From assembly GCA_019748095.1 (NCBI GenBank), contig JAIEQA010000046.1, positions 1 through 32,824 on the forward strand: 32,824 bases of DNA, written 5' to 3'. This document shows positions 15,171-22,620 of the stretch, one piece after another. Each line of letters starts with the position of its first letter. Position 1 is the stretch's first letter. Source of the DNA: Caulobacteraceae bacterium (lineage in GTDB: Bacteria > Pseudomonadota > Alphaproteobacteria > Caulobacterales > Caulobacteraceae). The translations under genes and the position numbers were made by a program. The notes under the pieces are model-generated. The model worked only from the letters and a program-made list of their open reading frames with translations. It was not told the origin of the DNA and did no database searches.

Positions 15171-15910
15171 GTTGCTGCCTTGAAGGTATTGCTCTGGGAG
15201 AAGATCGCGGCCATTTCGGCATCGAGTTCGACGAGCCCGCCGCCATTGACCGAACAAATAATCCTTCGGGTCGATAATTTCATAAAATCATCGCATTCAT
15301 TCCGTCTACATTCTTAGAATGCGTGAGCAGGATTTGATTCTCTTTACGTCACATGATATTACGCGAACGCGTTGTTATTGCGTGTTGTAACAATTATGAC
15401 GAATATGTTGTTACATCGAAAAATCTAAGTTTTATTATGTCGGGCGCGGTCGGCCCATCACGGTCAATCATTTTGTGATGGGACTGATTTTCTAAGAAGA
15501 TTGTCCATGGAGTAATGAAATTTTTTGTGTTGGAGGTTTCGGTGACTGTTTCCTAGCGGTCTGTTCCGTGCCAATAAATCGCGAGTTCATTGTTTTATTC
15601 GGCGACTCCAGCATAGATGCCCGGTGCCTGGCCGGAGTTCGGTTAACTGGAAATCCCGTCACCGTCGCAACACTCCAGCGCGACAGAGTTCGGCGCGGAA
15701 ACCGCCGTGGAGTTTTAGGCGCCTTGCCGGATGTTCTGCCGAGCAGGTTGGGCGGCAAACGTCGCATAGCAGACAAGTAGGTCAATCTTCGGCCAAAGCC
15801 CATCTGCGCTAAGGCCTGCGATCAGCCCGGAGTAGCGGCCTTGACGGCCGTACTGGGCTGCTCGCTCCGGCGCGCGAACAGGGCTGCGGCATCCGAGTCC
15901 CGTCTTCCGC
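15171..15910. other. AT-rich, gene-poor stretch
   Basis: No convincing gene is seen in these 740 bases. From about 15250 to 15600 the sequence is strikingly AT-rich compared with both sides, with A/T runs and several small inverted repeats, for example CGCATTC near 15288 with GAATGCG near 15319, and CATTCTTAGAATG. Short frames at 15492-15803 (minus) and 15568-15780 (plus) have no ribosome-binding site and unlikely protein sequence. The stretch marks the border between the accessory half and the phosphonate locus and is probably foreign DNA or a silenced regulatory region. Confidence 0.6.
15386..15415. promoter_or_regulatory. Inverted repeat TGTAACA-N16-TGTTACA
   Basis: Arms TGTAACA (15386-15392) and TGTTACA (15409-15415) are separated by 16 bases within the AT-rich stretch, about 215 bases upstream of the small gene starting at 15170. 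It could be a regulator-binding site. There is no neighbouring regulator gene to assign it to. Confidence 0.3.
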
Positions 15911-17215
15911 CTAAAGGGCCCGCTGGACGCCCCGCTCCGGAGCGTCAGCACCGCGCCCCCGCGGGAACAGAAGCGCTGACCCGCTGACCAGCACAAGGCC
16001 GGCGATACTGGTCGCATAGGCGGCCCCGATGAAGAAGGGCAGCCAGGGGAGTTGGACGGCCCCGAAGTTGCGGAACAGCAGCAACACCACACTGCCCAGA
16101 TAGCCCGAGGCGTCCGCGACATAGATCAGGAACCCGGCGGTCCCGACCGTGCCCGACCAGGCGATCATCCGGTCAAACAGCATGGCGTTGAAGGGGGTAT
16201 AGGCCAGATAGAGGCCCGCGCCGCCGGCGATCATCCAGGTGATCGGCGAGAGCAGGCCTTGCTGGAACGCCAGGGTCGCGCCGCCCAGGATGGCGAAGCC
16301 GGCTAGGATGGTTCCGTGCATGAACAGCAGGGCCCGGCCGTTGTTCTTCACCGCGATCAGCACGCCCATGACCACCAGCGAGAGCACCGCCACCGGACCC
16401 TCGCTGGCGGTAAAGACGGAGGCGGCGTCGCCATAGCCCAGGGCCTGCCAGATCTCGGCGGCGAAATTGTCGCGCAGGTCGCGAAAGGCCGTGAGCATAA
16501 CATATGCCGCGACCAGCAGCGTCAGGACCGGCCAATGGGCGGCCAGAAAGGCGGCACGCTCTTTTGCCATCATCGGGCGGCGCGCAACCCGCTCGGCCTC
16601 ATCGGCCGGACTGGGCGGGGGCAGGGCGGCCAAACCCAGGACCGAGAGCGCGAGCAGGGGCATAAAGACCACGCCCACGGCCGCCGGCATCCAGAACGTG
16701 CTGACGTCCCAGCCCTCCATAAGGGCCTTGCCGACGGACTTCACCACGCCGGAGGACAGGATGAAACTGGCGCACAGGATCGCCCCCAGAACCTCGCTGG
16801 TGCGCCGCCCCTCCATGAAGCCGAACACCAGACCCCAGATCAGGCCCAGCGGCAGGCCGTTCAGGAACAGGGCCGCGACGTTCCAGGGCGCGGGCACGAT
16901 CGCAAACAGCACCAGGGCGACCCACGAGACCCCGATCAGCAGGACGATCGCCGCCGCCCGGCGTTCGGGTCGCATCTCGGCGATCACCTTGACGCCGATC
17001 AGCTTGGACAGGGCGTAGCCGGCGACCTGGGCGATCACGAGAGCGATCTTGTAGTCCAGCAGGAAATCCCACCCGCCGACGTCCTCAAACATCGCGGCGG
17101 TAAAGGGCTTGCGGAAGGCGTACATCGAGAAATAGGCGCAGAAGCCCGCCAGTCCCGCGAACAGGACGAAGACCACGGGGTTGGCCTTCGTCAGCCAGAG
17201 CCGCATCCGGTTCAT
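15911..17215 (-). CDS. DUF5690 family membrane transporter, phosphonate locus
   Basis: This 434-residue protein has about 12 membrane segments and resembles the major facilitator superfamily. Near the start it has GFCAYFSMYAFRKPFTAAMF, a stretch typical of the DUF5690 group; later blocks include GLPLGLIWGLVFGFMEGRRT and AYTPFNAMLFDRMIAWSG. The family is found with phosphonate-degradation genes. Import of an aminophosphonate or an exchange with its product is inferred from this context and has no direct support. The start is the ATG at 17213-17215, 28 bases downstream of a palindromic operator; a longer frame from 17350 lacks family sequence. It is divergent from the FAD oxidoreductase gene, with the operator between them. 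Confidence 0.85.
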   Translation of the reverse strand: MNRMRLWLTKANPVVFVLFAGLAGFCAYFSMYAFRKPFTAAMFEDVGGWDFLLDYKIALVIAQVAGYALSKLIGVKVIAEMRPERRAAAIVLLIGVSWVALVLFAIVPAPWNVAALFLNGLPLGLIWGLVFGFMEGRRTSEVLGAILCASFILSSGVVKSVGKALMEGWDVSTFWMPAAVGVVFMPLLALSVLGLAALPPPSPADEAERVARRPMMAKERAAFLAAHWPVLTLLVAAYVMLTAFRDLRDNFAAEIWQALGYGDAASVFTASEGPVAVLSLVVMGVLIAVKNNGRALLFMHGTILAGFAILGGATLAFQQGLLSPITWMIAGGAGLYLAYTPFNAMLFDRMIAWSGTVGTAGFLIYVADASGYLGSVVLLLFRNFGAVQLPWLPFFIGAAYATSIAGLVLVSGSALLFPRGRGADAPERGVQRAL

Positions 17216-17243
17216 CGTTTGACATCGTCCTGTTGCACGAATG

Positions 17244-17255
17244 TGGTCTAGACCA
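17244..17255. promoter_or_regulatory. GntR-type operator TGGTCTAGACCA
   Basis: A perfect 12-bp palindrome lies in the 164-base gap between the divergent transporter and oxidoreductase genes. It matches the two other sites at 19956-19967 and 21701-21712 (TGG-N6-CCA, with ACC/GGT half sites). It also closely resembles the TGGTATAGACCA site reported for the mycobacterial regulator PhnF, from memory. The GntR protein encoded at 21826 is the likely binder. Confidence 0.75.
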
Positions 17256-17379
17256 GCGCTACGACGCTGGGATGACGAATGCACGACGGTATGGGATCGC
17301 AAGCAGGGGTGCCGGGCGGTGTCTGGCCCGGCGCGAAGGGGGCGCGGCATGGCCTCGCGTCCGCCGGGGGCACCGACGC

Positions 17380-18513
17380 ATGAGCCGGCGCTACGATATC
17401 GCGGTGGTCGGGGCGGGCATCGTCGGTCTGGCCTGCGCCTTGGCCGCCGCGCGCCGCGGCCTTTCGGTTGTGGTCATCGATCGCGACGCACAGGCGAACG
17501 GCGCCTCGATCCGCAATTTCGGCTTCGTGACCGTCACCGGCCAGCCGTGCGGCCGCGTCTGGGCGCGCGCGCATCGCAGCCGCGCCGTCTGGGACGAGAT
17601 CGCGGCCGAAGCGGGGATCGACGTCCTTCAACGGGGGCTGTGGCTGCCCGTCCGTCGCCCCGAGGCCGCCGCCGTTCTGGAGGCCTTTATGGCCACCGAG
17701 ATGGGCGAGGGCTGTCGGATGATGACGCCGGACGAGGCGTGGGGCCGGGCCCCGGAGGCGACCGGGCCCGGGACCGTCGCCGCCCTCTGGAGCCCGCATG
17801 ATCTGCGGGTGGACTCACGCATGGCGATCCCGCGTCTGGCGGCCTGGCTGGCCGATCGCTTCGGCGTCGATTTCCGGCGGGAGACCGCGGTTCACGCCAT
17901 CGAGCTGCCGCGCATCGTGACGTCCCGGGGCGTGGTCGAGGCGGAGCGGGCGGTGGTCTGTCCCGGCGACGATCTGGTCAGCCTGTTTCCCGACCGGCTG
18001 GCCGGTTTCGGGATCGTGCGCTGCAAACTGCAGATGATGCGGCTGGCATCGCCGGGCTTTGATCTGCCGGCCCCGGTCATGTCCGATCTCGGCCTCGTCC
18101 GTTATGGTGGCTATGCCGACCTGCCCGAGACGGCCGCGCTGCGGGCGCGGCTGGAGGCCGAGCAGGGCGAGGCCCTGGCCCACGGCGTCCATCTGATCGC
18201 GGTACAGGACGCCGACGGGGCCCTGGTCGTGGGCGACAGTCACCACGATGCCGCCACGCCCGATCCGTTTGCCAGCGAGGCGGTCGACCGGCTGATCCTG
18301 GACGAATGGACCGCGGCCACTGGCCAGCCCGCGCCGCCCGTCCTCCAGCGCTGGACCGGAACCTATGCCCGGGGCCCCCATGCCGGCGTGATCGAGGCCC
18401 CGCAACCGGGCGTGCGTCTGGCGCTCATCACCGCCGGCAACGGCGCCTCTACCGGCTTCGCCTTCGGCGAGGAGGTACTCGCAGACCTGTTCGAGGAGAT
18501 TTCCGAACCATGA
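17380..18513 (+). CDS. FAD-dependent oxidoreductase of phosphonate operons (TIGR03364 type)
   Basis: This 377-residue protein of the DAO family has an N-terminal FAD-binding Rossmann motif GAGIVG (11-16) in YDIAVVGAGIVGLACALAAA, and a C-terminal closing block ITAGNGASTGFAFGEE. The IRNFGFVTVTGQ stretch near residue 47 is typical of the phosphonate-associated subgroup. Related enzymes oxidise amino or N-methylamino phosphonates to phosphonoacetaldehyde (recalled from recent work on enzymes named PbfD; not tested here). This would feed the PhnX gene, which overlaps the stop by four bases. The start is the ATG at 17380-17382, with a G-run about ten bases upstream; a longer frame from 17233 would run through the operator and lacks family sequence. 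Confidence 0.88.
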   Translation: MSRRYDIAVVGAGIVGLACALAAARRGLSVVVIDRDAQANGASIRNFGFVTVTGQPCGRVWARAHRSRAVWDEIAAEAGIDVLQRGLWLPVRRPEAAAVLEAFMATEMGEGCRMMTPDEAWGRAPEATGPGTVAALWSPHDLRVDSRMAIPRLAAWLADRFGVDFRRETAVHAIELPRIVTSRGVVEAERAVVCPGDDLVSLFPDRLAGFGIVRCKLQMMRLASPGFDLPAPVMSDLGLVRYGGYADLPETAALRARLEAEQGEALAHGVHLIAVQDADGALVVGDSHHDAATPDPFASEAVDRLILDEWTAATGQPAPPVLQRWTGTYARGPHAGVIEAPQPGVRLALITAGNGASTGFAFGEEVLADLFEEISEP

Positions 18514-19328
18514 CCACCATCCGCGATTGCTTTGATATGGTCGTCTTCGACTGGGCCGGCACCATGGTCGATTTCGGCAGCCGGGCGCCGGTGCTGGCGC
18601 TGATGGAGGCCTTCGCCGTCCTTGGCGTGCCCGTTACCGAGGCGGAGGCGCGGCGCGATATGGGCCGGGCCAAGGCCGACCACGTCCGCGCCCTGTTCGA
18701 ACAGCCGAGGGTCGCCGGGGCATGGGAAGCAACACACGGCACCGCGCCGGACCTCGGGGCGGTCCAGCGCATTATGGCCGAGCTTCAGGCACCGATGATC
18801 CGGCTGGCCGAAGAGACCGCGGACCTGATCCCCGGGGCCGCCGCGACCACAGCGCATCTGCGCGGGCTGGGCCTCAGGATCGGGTCCTGCACGGGCTATA
18901 CGCGCGAAATGATGCACGCGGTCCTGCCGCGCGCGGCCGCTCAGGGCTATGCGCCCGATCTCGTGGTCTGCGCCCATGAGACGCCGCAGGGGCGCCCCTC
19001 GCCCTTGATGATCTACAAGGCCTGCGCTGACCTCGGCGTCTGGCCGTTGTCGCGTGTGGTCAAGGTCGATGACGCCGAGGTGGGCATAGCCGAGGGGCGC
19101 AACGCCGGCTGTTTCACGGTCGGGGTCGCGGCCTCCGGCAATATGCTTGGCGTAACGGCGCAGGTCCTCAACGATCTGGACCCCGCCGCGCGCGCCGCGC
19201 TTCTGGAGGACGCGGCGGAGCGCCTCTACGCCGCCGGGGCCGATGTGGTGATCAACACCGTTGCCGACCTCATTCCCGCTCTGGAGGCCGAGGCTGCGCG
19301 GCGGGGCGGATCAATCGCGCGCGGCTGA
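18510..19328 (+). CDS. phnX: Phosphonoacetaldehyde hydrolase PhnX
   Basis: This 272-residue HAD-superfamily enzyme splits the C-P bond of phosphonoacetaldehyde to acetaldehyde and phosphate. The predicted nucleophile Asp14 is in VVFDWAGTMVDFGSRAPV. The Schiff-base lysine is Lys55 in DMGRAKADHVRALFE, a residue that defines PhnX within the HAD group. Further family blocks are CTGYTREMMHAVLPRAAAQG, GRPSPLMIYKA, and VVKVDDAEVGIAEGRNAG. Length is normal. The ATG overlaps the oxidoreductase stop as ATGA, so the enzyme supplying the aldehyde and the enzyme using it are co-translated. No PhnW transaminase is present in the window, which makes the upstream oxidoreductase the likely aldehyde source. 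The end overlaps a strong hairpin. Confidence 0.94.
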   Translation: MTTIRDCFDMVVFDWAGTMVDFGSRAPVLALMEAFAVLGVPVTEAEARRDMGRAKADHVRALFEQPRVAGAWEATHGTAPDLGAVQRIMAELQAPMIRLAEETADLIPGAAATTAHLRGLGLRIGSCTGYTREMMHAVLPRAAAQGYAPDLVVCAHETPQGRPSPLMIYKACADLGVWPLSRVVKVDDAEVGIAEGRNAGCFTVGVAASGNMLGVTAQVLNDLDPAARAALLEDAAERLYAAGADVVINTVADLIPALEAEAARRGGSIARG

Positions 19329-19338
19329 TCCGCCCCGC
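19301..19338 (+). terminator. 13-bp hairpin at the end of phnX
   Basis: Perfect arms GCGGGGCGGATCA (19301-19313) and TGATCCGCCCCGC (19326-19338) enclose a 12-base GC-rich loop. The stem includes the phnX stop codon. There is no T-run, so it could act as a transcript-stabilising or pausing structure as well as a terminator between the convergent phnX and HD genes. Confidence 0.55.
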
Positions 19339-19393
19339 CTGATCAATCGGGCCTGATCAATCGGCCCTGATCAGTCGCGCCTGATCAATCGCG
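19338..19393. repeat. Four tandem 14-bp repeats between convergent genes
   Basis: The unit is CCTGATCAATCGGG, with copies beginning at 19338, 19352, 19366 and 19380 that differ at one to three positions. Each contains a TGATCA or TGATCAG core. The last copy includes the stop codon of the HD gene. A related GGATCAATCGCG occurs within the hairpin loop region at 19308-19319, so the array may have grown from the end of phnX. Confidence 0.9.
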
Positions 19394-19951
19394 TGAGGCG
19401 AGGGCGATCAGCATATCGCGATAGGCCCCCAGGGGCGCGATCGTCGCGTCCTCAGCCTTGCCCAGCTCATCGTAGCGCCGCAGGCTGATCGCGGCCTCGA
19501 ATGCGGCAAGGGTCTCGAAGGCGTCGGCCTCGGCCGCGCTCATCGGCCCGCCCTGGAGCGCCAGGCTCTGGCGGGACGCGCCGCTGAGCGCCTCGCCATA
19601 ACCCGGCTCGCGCGAGGTCAGATAGCGTTTGGCCTCGACGTGCAGGCGGATCGGCTCGGTGACCGCGGGCCCGAAACACTGCGCCAGCCAGGCAGCACCG
19701 ATCCTTTCGTGCATGGCATCGACGCCCCGGTCGGCGGCGTCCTCGCCCTGTTTCTGCAGCAGATGGCCGATATCATGCAGCAGGGCGGCGGCGACCATGG
19801 CATCGGTCTCACCGCTTCGGCGCGCATGGTCGGCGGTCTGCAGCGCGTGCTCCAGCTGGGTCACCGCCTCGCCATAGGACGAGCCGCCGAGGCGATCGAA
19901 CAGGTCCAGAATGGTCTCGACAAAGGCTTCGGCGGAGGACGGACAGGTCAT
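19385..19951 (-). CDS. PhnZ-like HD-domain phosphonate oxygenase
   Basis: This 188-residue HD-domain protein belongs to the HDIG group linked to phosphonate operons (TIGR03276 type). The spacing of His35, His59-Asp60 (in LLHDIGH), His81, His104 and Asp161 reproduces the six metal ligands known for the di-iron oxygenase PhnZ, and SYGEAVTQLEHALQTA matches its N-terminal substrate-side region. PhnZ oxidatively cleaves 1-hydroxy-2-aminoethylphosphonate to glycine and phosphate; this protein is predicted to do a similar reaction, substrate unproven. No hydroxylase partner (PhnY) is in the window. There is no Shine-Dalgarno sequence; a promoter with its -10 only seven bases from the ATG suggests leaderless mRNA. 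An operator overlaps that -10. Confidence 0.87.
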   Translation of the reverse strand: MTCPSSAEAFVETILDLFDRLGGSSYGEAVTQLEHALQTADHARRSGETDAMVAAALLHDIGHLLQKQGEDAADRGVDAMHERIGAAWLAQCFGPAVTEPIRLHVEAKRYLTSREPGYGEALSGASRQSLALQGGPMSAAEADAFETLAAFEAAISLRRYDELGKAEDATIAPLGAYRDMLIALASRD

Positions 19952-19955
19952 TATC

Positions 19956-19967
19956 TGGACTATACCA
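19956..19967. promoter_or_regulatory. GntR-type operator TGGACTATACCA over the HD-gene promoter
   Basis: On the minus strand this site reads TGGTATAGTCCA and contains TATAGT, the likely -10 (19959-19964). GTGACG, 17 bases further upstream (19982-19987), is a fair -35 and lies over the stop codon of the neighbouring phosphatase gene. A repressor bound here would block polymerase directly. The site begins five bases before the HD start codon. Confidence 0.65.
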
Positions 19968-19983
19968 GAGCTGTGTCAGTCCG

Positions 19984-21645
19984 TCACCGGGGCGTCAGCA
20001 GGTTGGGGTCGATGAACTGGCGCGGGACGCCGGGGCCCTCGAACCAGGCCCCCAGCCAGGAGCCGCCGCCGCCGTTGAAATACTCGACGCGCAGGGCGTG
20101 CTTGCCGGGCTCCAGATCAATGCTGCCCGCAGCCGTGATGACGCCGTGGTCGCCATCGTTGTCCACCACCGTCCTGCCGTTGATATAGAGTTTGCTCCCG
20201 TCGTCCGAGGCCAGCGAAAAGCTGTAGGACCCGGCCGTCGTGAGGGTGAGGTCGCCCTCGAAAACCACGGCCACGGCGTCCTCGCGCGGCAGGGTCAGGC
20301 CGTCGATGCTCAGCTCATGCGTCCGGCCGGTCGCGATCGGCTCCAGACGCGAGAAATCGGGCAGGCGCACCGGGTTTTCCGCCAGCAGATAGACGCTGTA
20401 GTTAACACCGCGCGCACCGGCGCTCTCGTCGAGGATGCGGAAAAAGGCCGTGGTCGGGACGCTGGCGGCGGCACCGTCCACGAAGAGGCCGGCGCGAACG
20501 ATGGTGCTGCGCGTGATCTCGACCGGTCCGGCATACAGCGGCGAAGCGCCGGTGGGGATGGAGTTGTCGAGCGTAAAGCGCACCTCGCCAACGGCGTTCG
20601 GATTGCGGAGCGTCATCTGCGCGGTCCGGTCGACGAACAGTCCGCCCGAGGGCGCATTGCCTTCGCCCACGGGTTCGATGACCGGTGAATCGTAGAAGCT
20701 GCTGGTCCGGTAGGTCTGGGGAGGCATCGGCTCGCCCGCGAGCGCGGGCCTGACCGGCCGCCCGAGCCACGCGTACGGGATATCGAGACCCAGAAGCCAG
20801 GCCGCTGTTGCGGGGGTATCGAAGGTGTTGATCGGCAGGTCCAGCTCAACCCCCCGGTTGATGCCGTGACCATAGGCGATCCAGGGGATCTCCAGCTCGG
20901 CCAAGGTCTCGCCGCCATGCCCCTTGCCGACGCCGCCGTGGTCGGACGTCACCAGGATCACGGTCTGGTCGGCGATCCCGGCCTCGACCGTGGCCTGGCG
21001 AATAGCGGCGATCTGTGCGTCGGCCCTTGTCACCGCCGCATAGTACTGCGGCGTCCCGTGCCCGTATTCGTGCCCGGCGTGGTCGACCTGATCGAGGTGG
21101 ACGAACAGCAGGGCAGGGCGTCTGGCCTTGATATAGGCCGCCGCCAAAGCGGTGGTTTCCTCCTCGCTCTCGCCGTGGACGTCGTAGTCGACGAAGCGAT
21201 GGTCATAAAGGTTGCCGAATCCGGCCCAGTGATAGACCGAGCCCACTTCCCATTCCGGATGCTGGTCCGTGAGGATCTGGAAGATCGACGGGAAGAAGCC
21301 GCCGGAGCCGGTGACCGACGTGGGGAAGTTGAACTCGCCCACCTGCCAGTCATTGCTGGTCACGCCATGCTGTTCCGGCCCGGCACCGCCGAGGATGGAG
21401 GCCCAGTTGGCGCCGCTGGTGGTCGGCAGCACGGCCCGCGCGTGCAGGCTCCAGCTGCCGTTGGCCATCATCTCGTCAAGGGTGGGCGTCGCCGCGCGCC
21501 TCACGCCATCGGGGCTCAGGCCGTCCACGCCGATGATGATGACGTGGCGGGCCTTTTCGGTGGCACCGGCCGACGAAACGCCTGCGCCCGCGAGAGCGAC
21601 GAAGACGGTTGCGAGCAGCGCCACGGCCCGGATCGACGTGTTCAT
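19984..21645 (-). CDS. Secreted alkaline-phosphatase-superfamily enzyme with PA14 tail
   Basis: This 553-residue protein has a signal peptide (about 1-28, ending ASSAGA-like). A type I phosphodiesterase/nucleotide pyrophosphatase domain (about 32-330) follows. Metal and catalytic blocks are VIIIGVDGLSPDGV (Asp41), PTTSGANW (nucleophile Ser77 or Thr76), HLDQVDHAGHEYGH, and TSDHGGVGKGHGG. A chitobiase/hexosaminidase C-terminal-like segment comes next (about 365-430, VRFTLDNSIPTGASPLYAGP), then a PA14 domain (about 440-550, YSFSLASDDGSKLYINGRTV) suited to carbohydrate binding. It probably cleaves phosphate or phosphonate diesters outside the cytoplasm. GGAG six bases before the ATG supports the start. 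It is divergent from the GntR gene and its operator, which links it to phosphonate use. Confidence 0.88.
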   Translation of the reverse strand: MNTSIRAVALLATVFVALAGAGVSSAGATEKARHVIIIGVDGLSPDGVRRAATPTLDEMMANGSWSLHARAVLPTTSGANWASILGGAGPEQHGVTSNDWQVGEFNFPTSVTGSGGFFPSIFQILTDQHPEWEVGSVYHWAGFGNLYDHRFVDYDVHGESEEETTALAAAYIKARRPALLFVHLDQVDHAGHEYGHGTPQYYAAVTRADAQIAAIRQATVEAGIADQTVILVTSDHGGVGKGHGGETLAELEIPWIAYGHGINRGVELDLPINTFDTPATAAWLLGLDIPYAWLGRPVRPALAGEPMPPQTYRTSSFYDSPVIEPVGEGNAPSGGLFVDRTAQMTLRNPNAVGEVRFTLDNSIPTGASPLYAGPVEITRSTIVRAGLFVDGAAASVPTTAFFRILDESAGARGVNYSVYLLAENPVRLPDFSRLEPIATGRTHELSIDGLTLPREDAVAVVFEGDLTLTTAGSYSFSLASDDGSKLYINGRTVVDNDGDHGVITAAGSIDLEPGKHALRVEYFNGGGGSWLGAWFEGPGVPRQFIDPNLLTPR

Positions 21646-21700
21646 GACAGGCTCCACGAGAGGGGAAGATCTGATCGCCCCATGGCGCGATCGTCCGCTC

Positions 21701-21712
21701 TGGTACATACCA
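21701..21712. promoter_or_regulatory. GntR-type operator TGGTACATACCA
   Basis: It lies in the 180-base gap between the divergent phosphatase and GntR genes. It shares TGG-N6-CCA and the ACC/GGT half sites with 17244-17255 and 19956-19967. The central TACATA (plus) or TATGTA (minus) could serve as a -10 element, though no good -35 is seen for either direction. Confidence 0.65.
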
Positions 21713-21825
21713 ATCAGCGCAGCGAGAGTGGCGACGCTTTCGTGAAGAGCTGTTGGCAGTTGCGTGGCGCCTTGACGCCGGACAGGCGTGACCTGATCAA
21801 GGGCCGGGCTCACCCCAGGATCCAG

Positions 21826-22563
21826 ATGGCGAAGACCCTCCCAGCGCCGAAGACCGAAGGCCTCCACTATCTGGGCATGCGCGACGAGTTCGCGGCGCGC
21901 ATCGCCGCGGGCGATCTGAAACCCGGCGACAAACTGCCGTCCGAGCGGCGTCTGCAGGAGGAGGTCGGGGCTGCGCGCGGCACCGTTCGCGCCGGTCTGT
22001 TCCAGCTGGAGGCCGAGGGCGTCATCTACCGTCGCGACCGCAGCGGCTGGTACGTCTCGCCTCCACCCGTCATCTATGATCCGACCCGCTGGGAGGGCTT
22101 TATCTCCTATGTCGAGGCCCAGGGGCGCTGCCCGACGACCGAAACCATCTCGGCGGAATCCATCACCGCCGATGCGCTTCTGGCCCAGGTTTTCTCACGG
22201 CCCGAGGGCGCGCCGTTGTTCATGATCCGCCGACGCCGCTACGTCGACAACCGGGCCGTTCTGGTCGAGCGGATCGTCGTCGACGCCGCTCTCGCACCGG
22301 ATCTCCTGCGCTTCTCCTTCGACCAGTCGCTGACGAGCATCCTCAAGAGCGAATACGGCCTCTCGGTCGCCCGCAACGCGGTCCGGATGCAGCCCTGTGC
22401 CCTGACCGGCTACGAGGCCGAAGCCCTGCGGTTGAAGCCGGGTCTGCCCGGTCTGGCCGTCCAGCGCACCAGCTATGATGCGGACGGCCGCGTGGTCGAG
22501 TTTGACCACGAACATTGGCGCCACGATGCGGTGCAGATCAGCGTCGACACGCGCGTCCGCTAG
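21826..22563 (+). CDS. GntR-family regulator with UTRA ligand domain
   Basis: This 245-residue regulator of the HutC subgroup has an N-terminal winged helix (about 15-80; GDLKPGDKLPSERRLQEEVG and ARGTVRAGLFQLEAEGVIYR) and a C-terminal UTRA domain (about 95-240) with LFMIRRRRYVDNRAVLVERI and the closing VVEFDHEHWRHDAVQI. This subgroup includes the phosphonate regulators PhnF and relatives, which respond to a small ligand and bind short palindromes. Three such palindromes occur in this locus, so it is the likely local repressor; the ligand may be an aminophosphonate or a downstream metabolite. AGGA five bases before the ATG supports the start. The frame stays open far upstream without family sequence. 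Confidence 0.9.
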   Translation: MAKTLPAPKTEGLHYLGMRDEFAARIAAGDLKPGDKLPSERRLQEEVGAARGTVRAGLFQLEAEGVIYRRDRSGWYVSPPPVIYDPTRWEGFISYVEAQGRCPTTETISAESITADALLAQVFSRPEGAPLFMIRRRRYVDNRAVLVERIVVDAALAPDLLRFSFDQSLTSILKSEYGLSVARNAVRMQPCALTGYEAEALRLKPGLPGLAVQRTSYDADGRVVEFDHEHWRHDAVQISVDTRVR

Positions 22564-22591
22564 ATCTGGAGCAGCCGCCCGGGGCCGCCGT

Positions 22592-22620
22592 GGGCCGGAT
22601 CCGGCAAGGATCCCGGGCCC
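22592..22620 (+). terminator. Imperfect hairpin after the GntR gene
   Basis: GGGCCGGATCC and GGATCCCGGGCCC pair around the loop GGCAA with a small bulge, followed by TCTC. It lies between the convergent GntR and DUF1501 genes. The T-run is poor, so its action as a terminator is uncertain. Confidence 0.35.

Noticed and set aside
15492..15803. Possible small gene on the minus strand in the gene-poor stretch
   Set aside because: Its sequence is Arg/Pro/Thr-rich without domain features, there is no ribosome-binding site, and an opposite frame at 15568-15780 is equally open.
19338..19393. CRISPR-like array
   Set aside because: The repeats are only 14 bases, directly adjoining, and have no spacers; no cas genes are present. 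It is a simple tandem repeat.
19984..21645. Phosphonoacetate hydrolase PhnA
   Set aside because: PhnA is also in the alkaline phosphatase superfamily, but it is cytoplasmic and lacks an export signal, hexosaminidase-like segment and PA14 domain.
20866..21825. Long N-terminal extension of the GntR regulator
   Set aside because: The extension is antisense to the secreted phosphatase and crosses the shared promoter gap. AGGA before ATG 21826 marks the real start.
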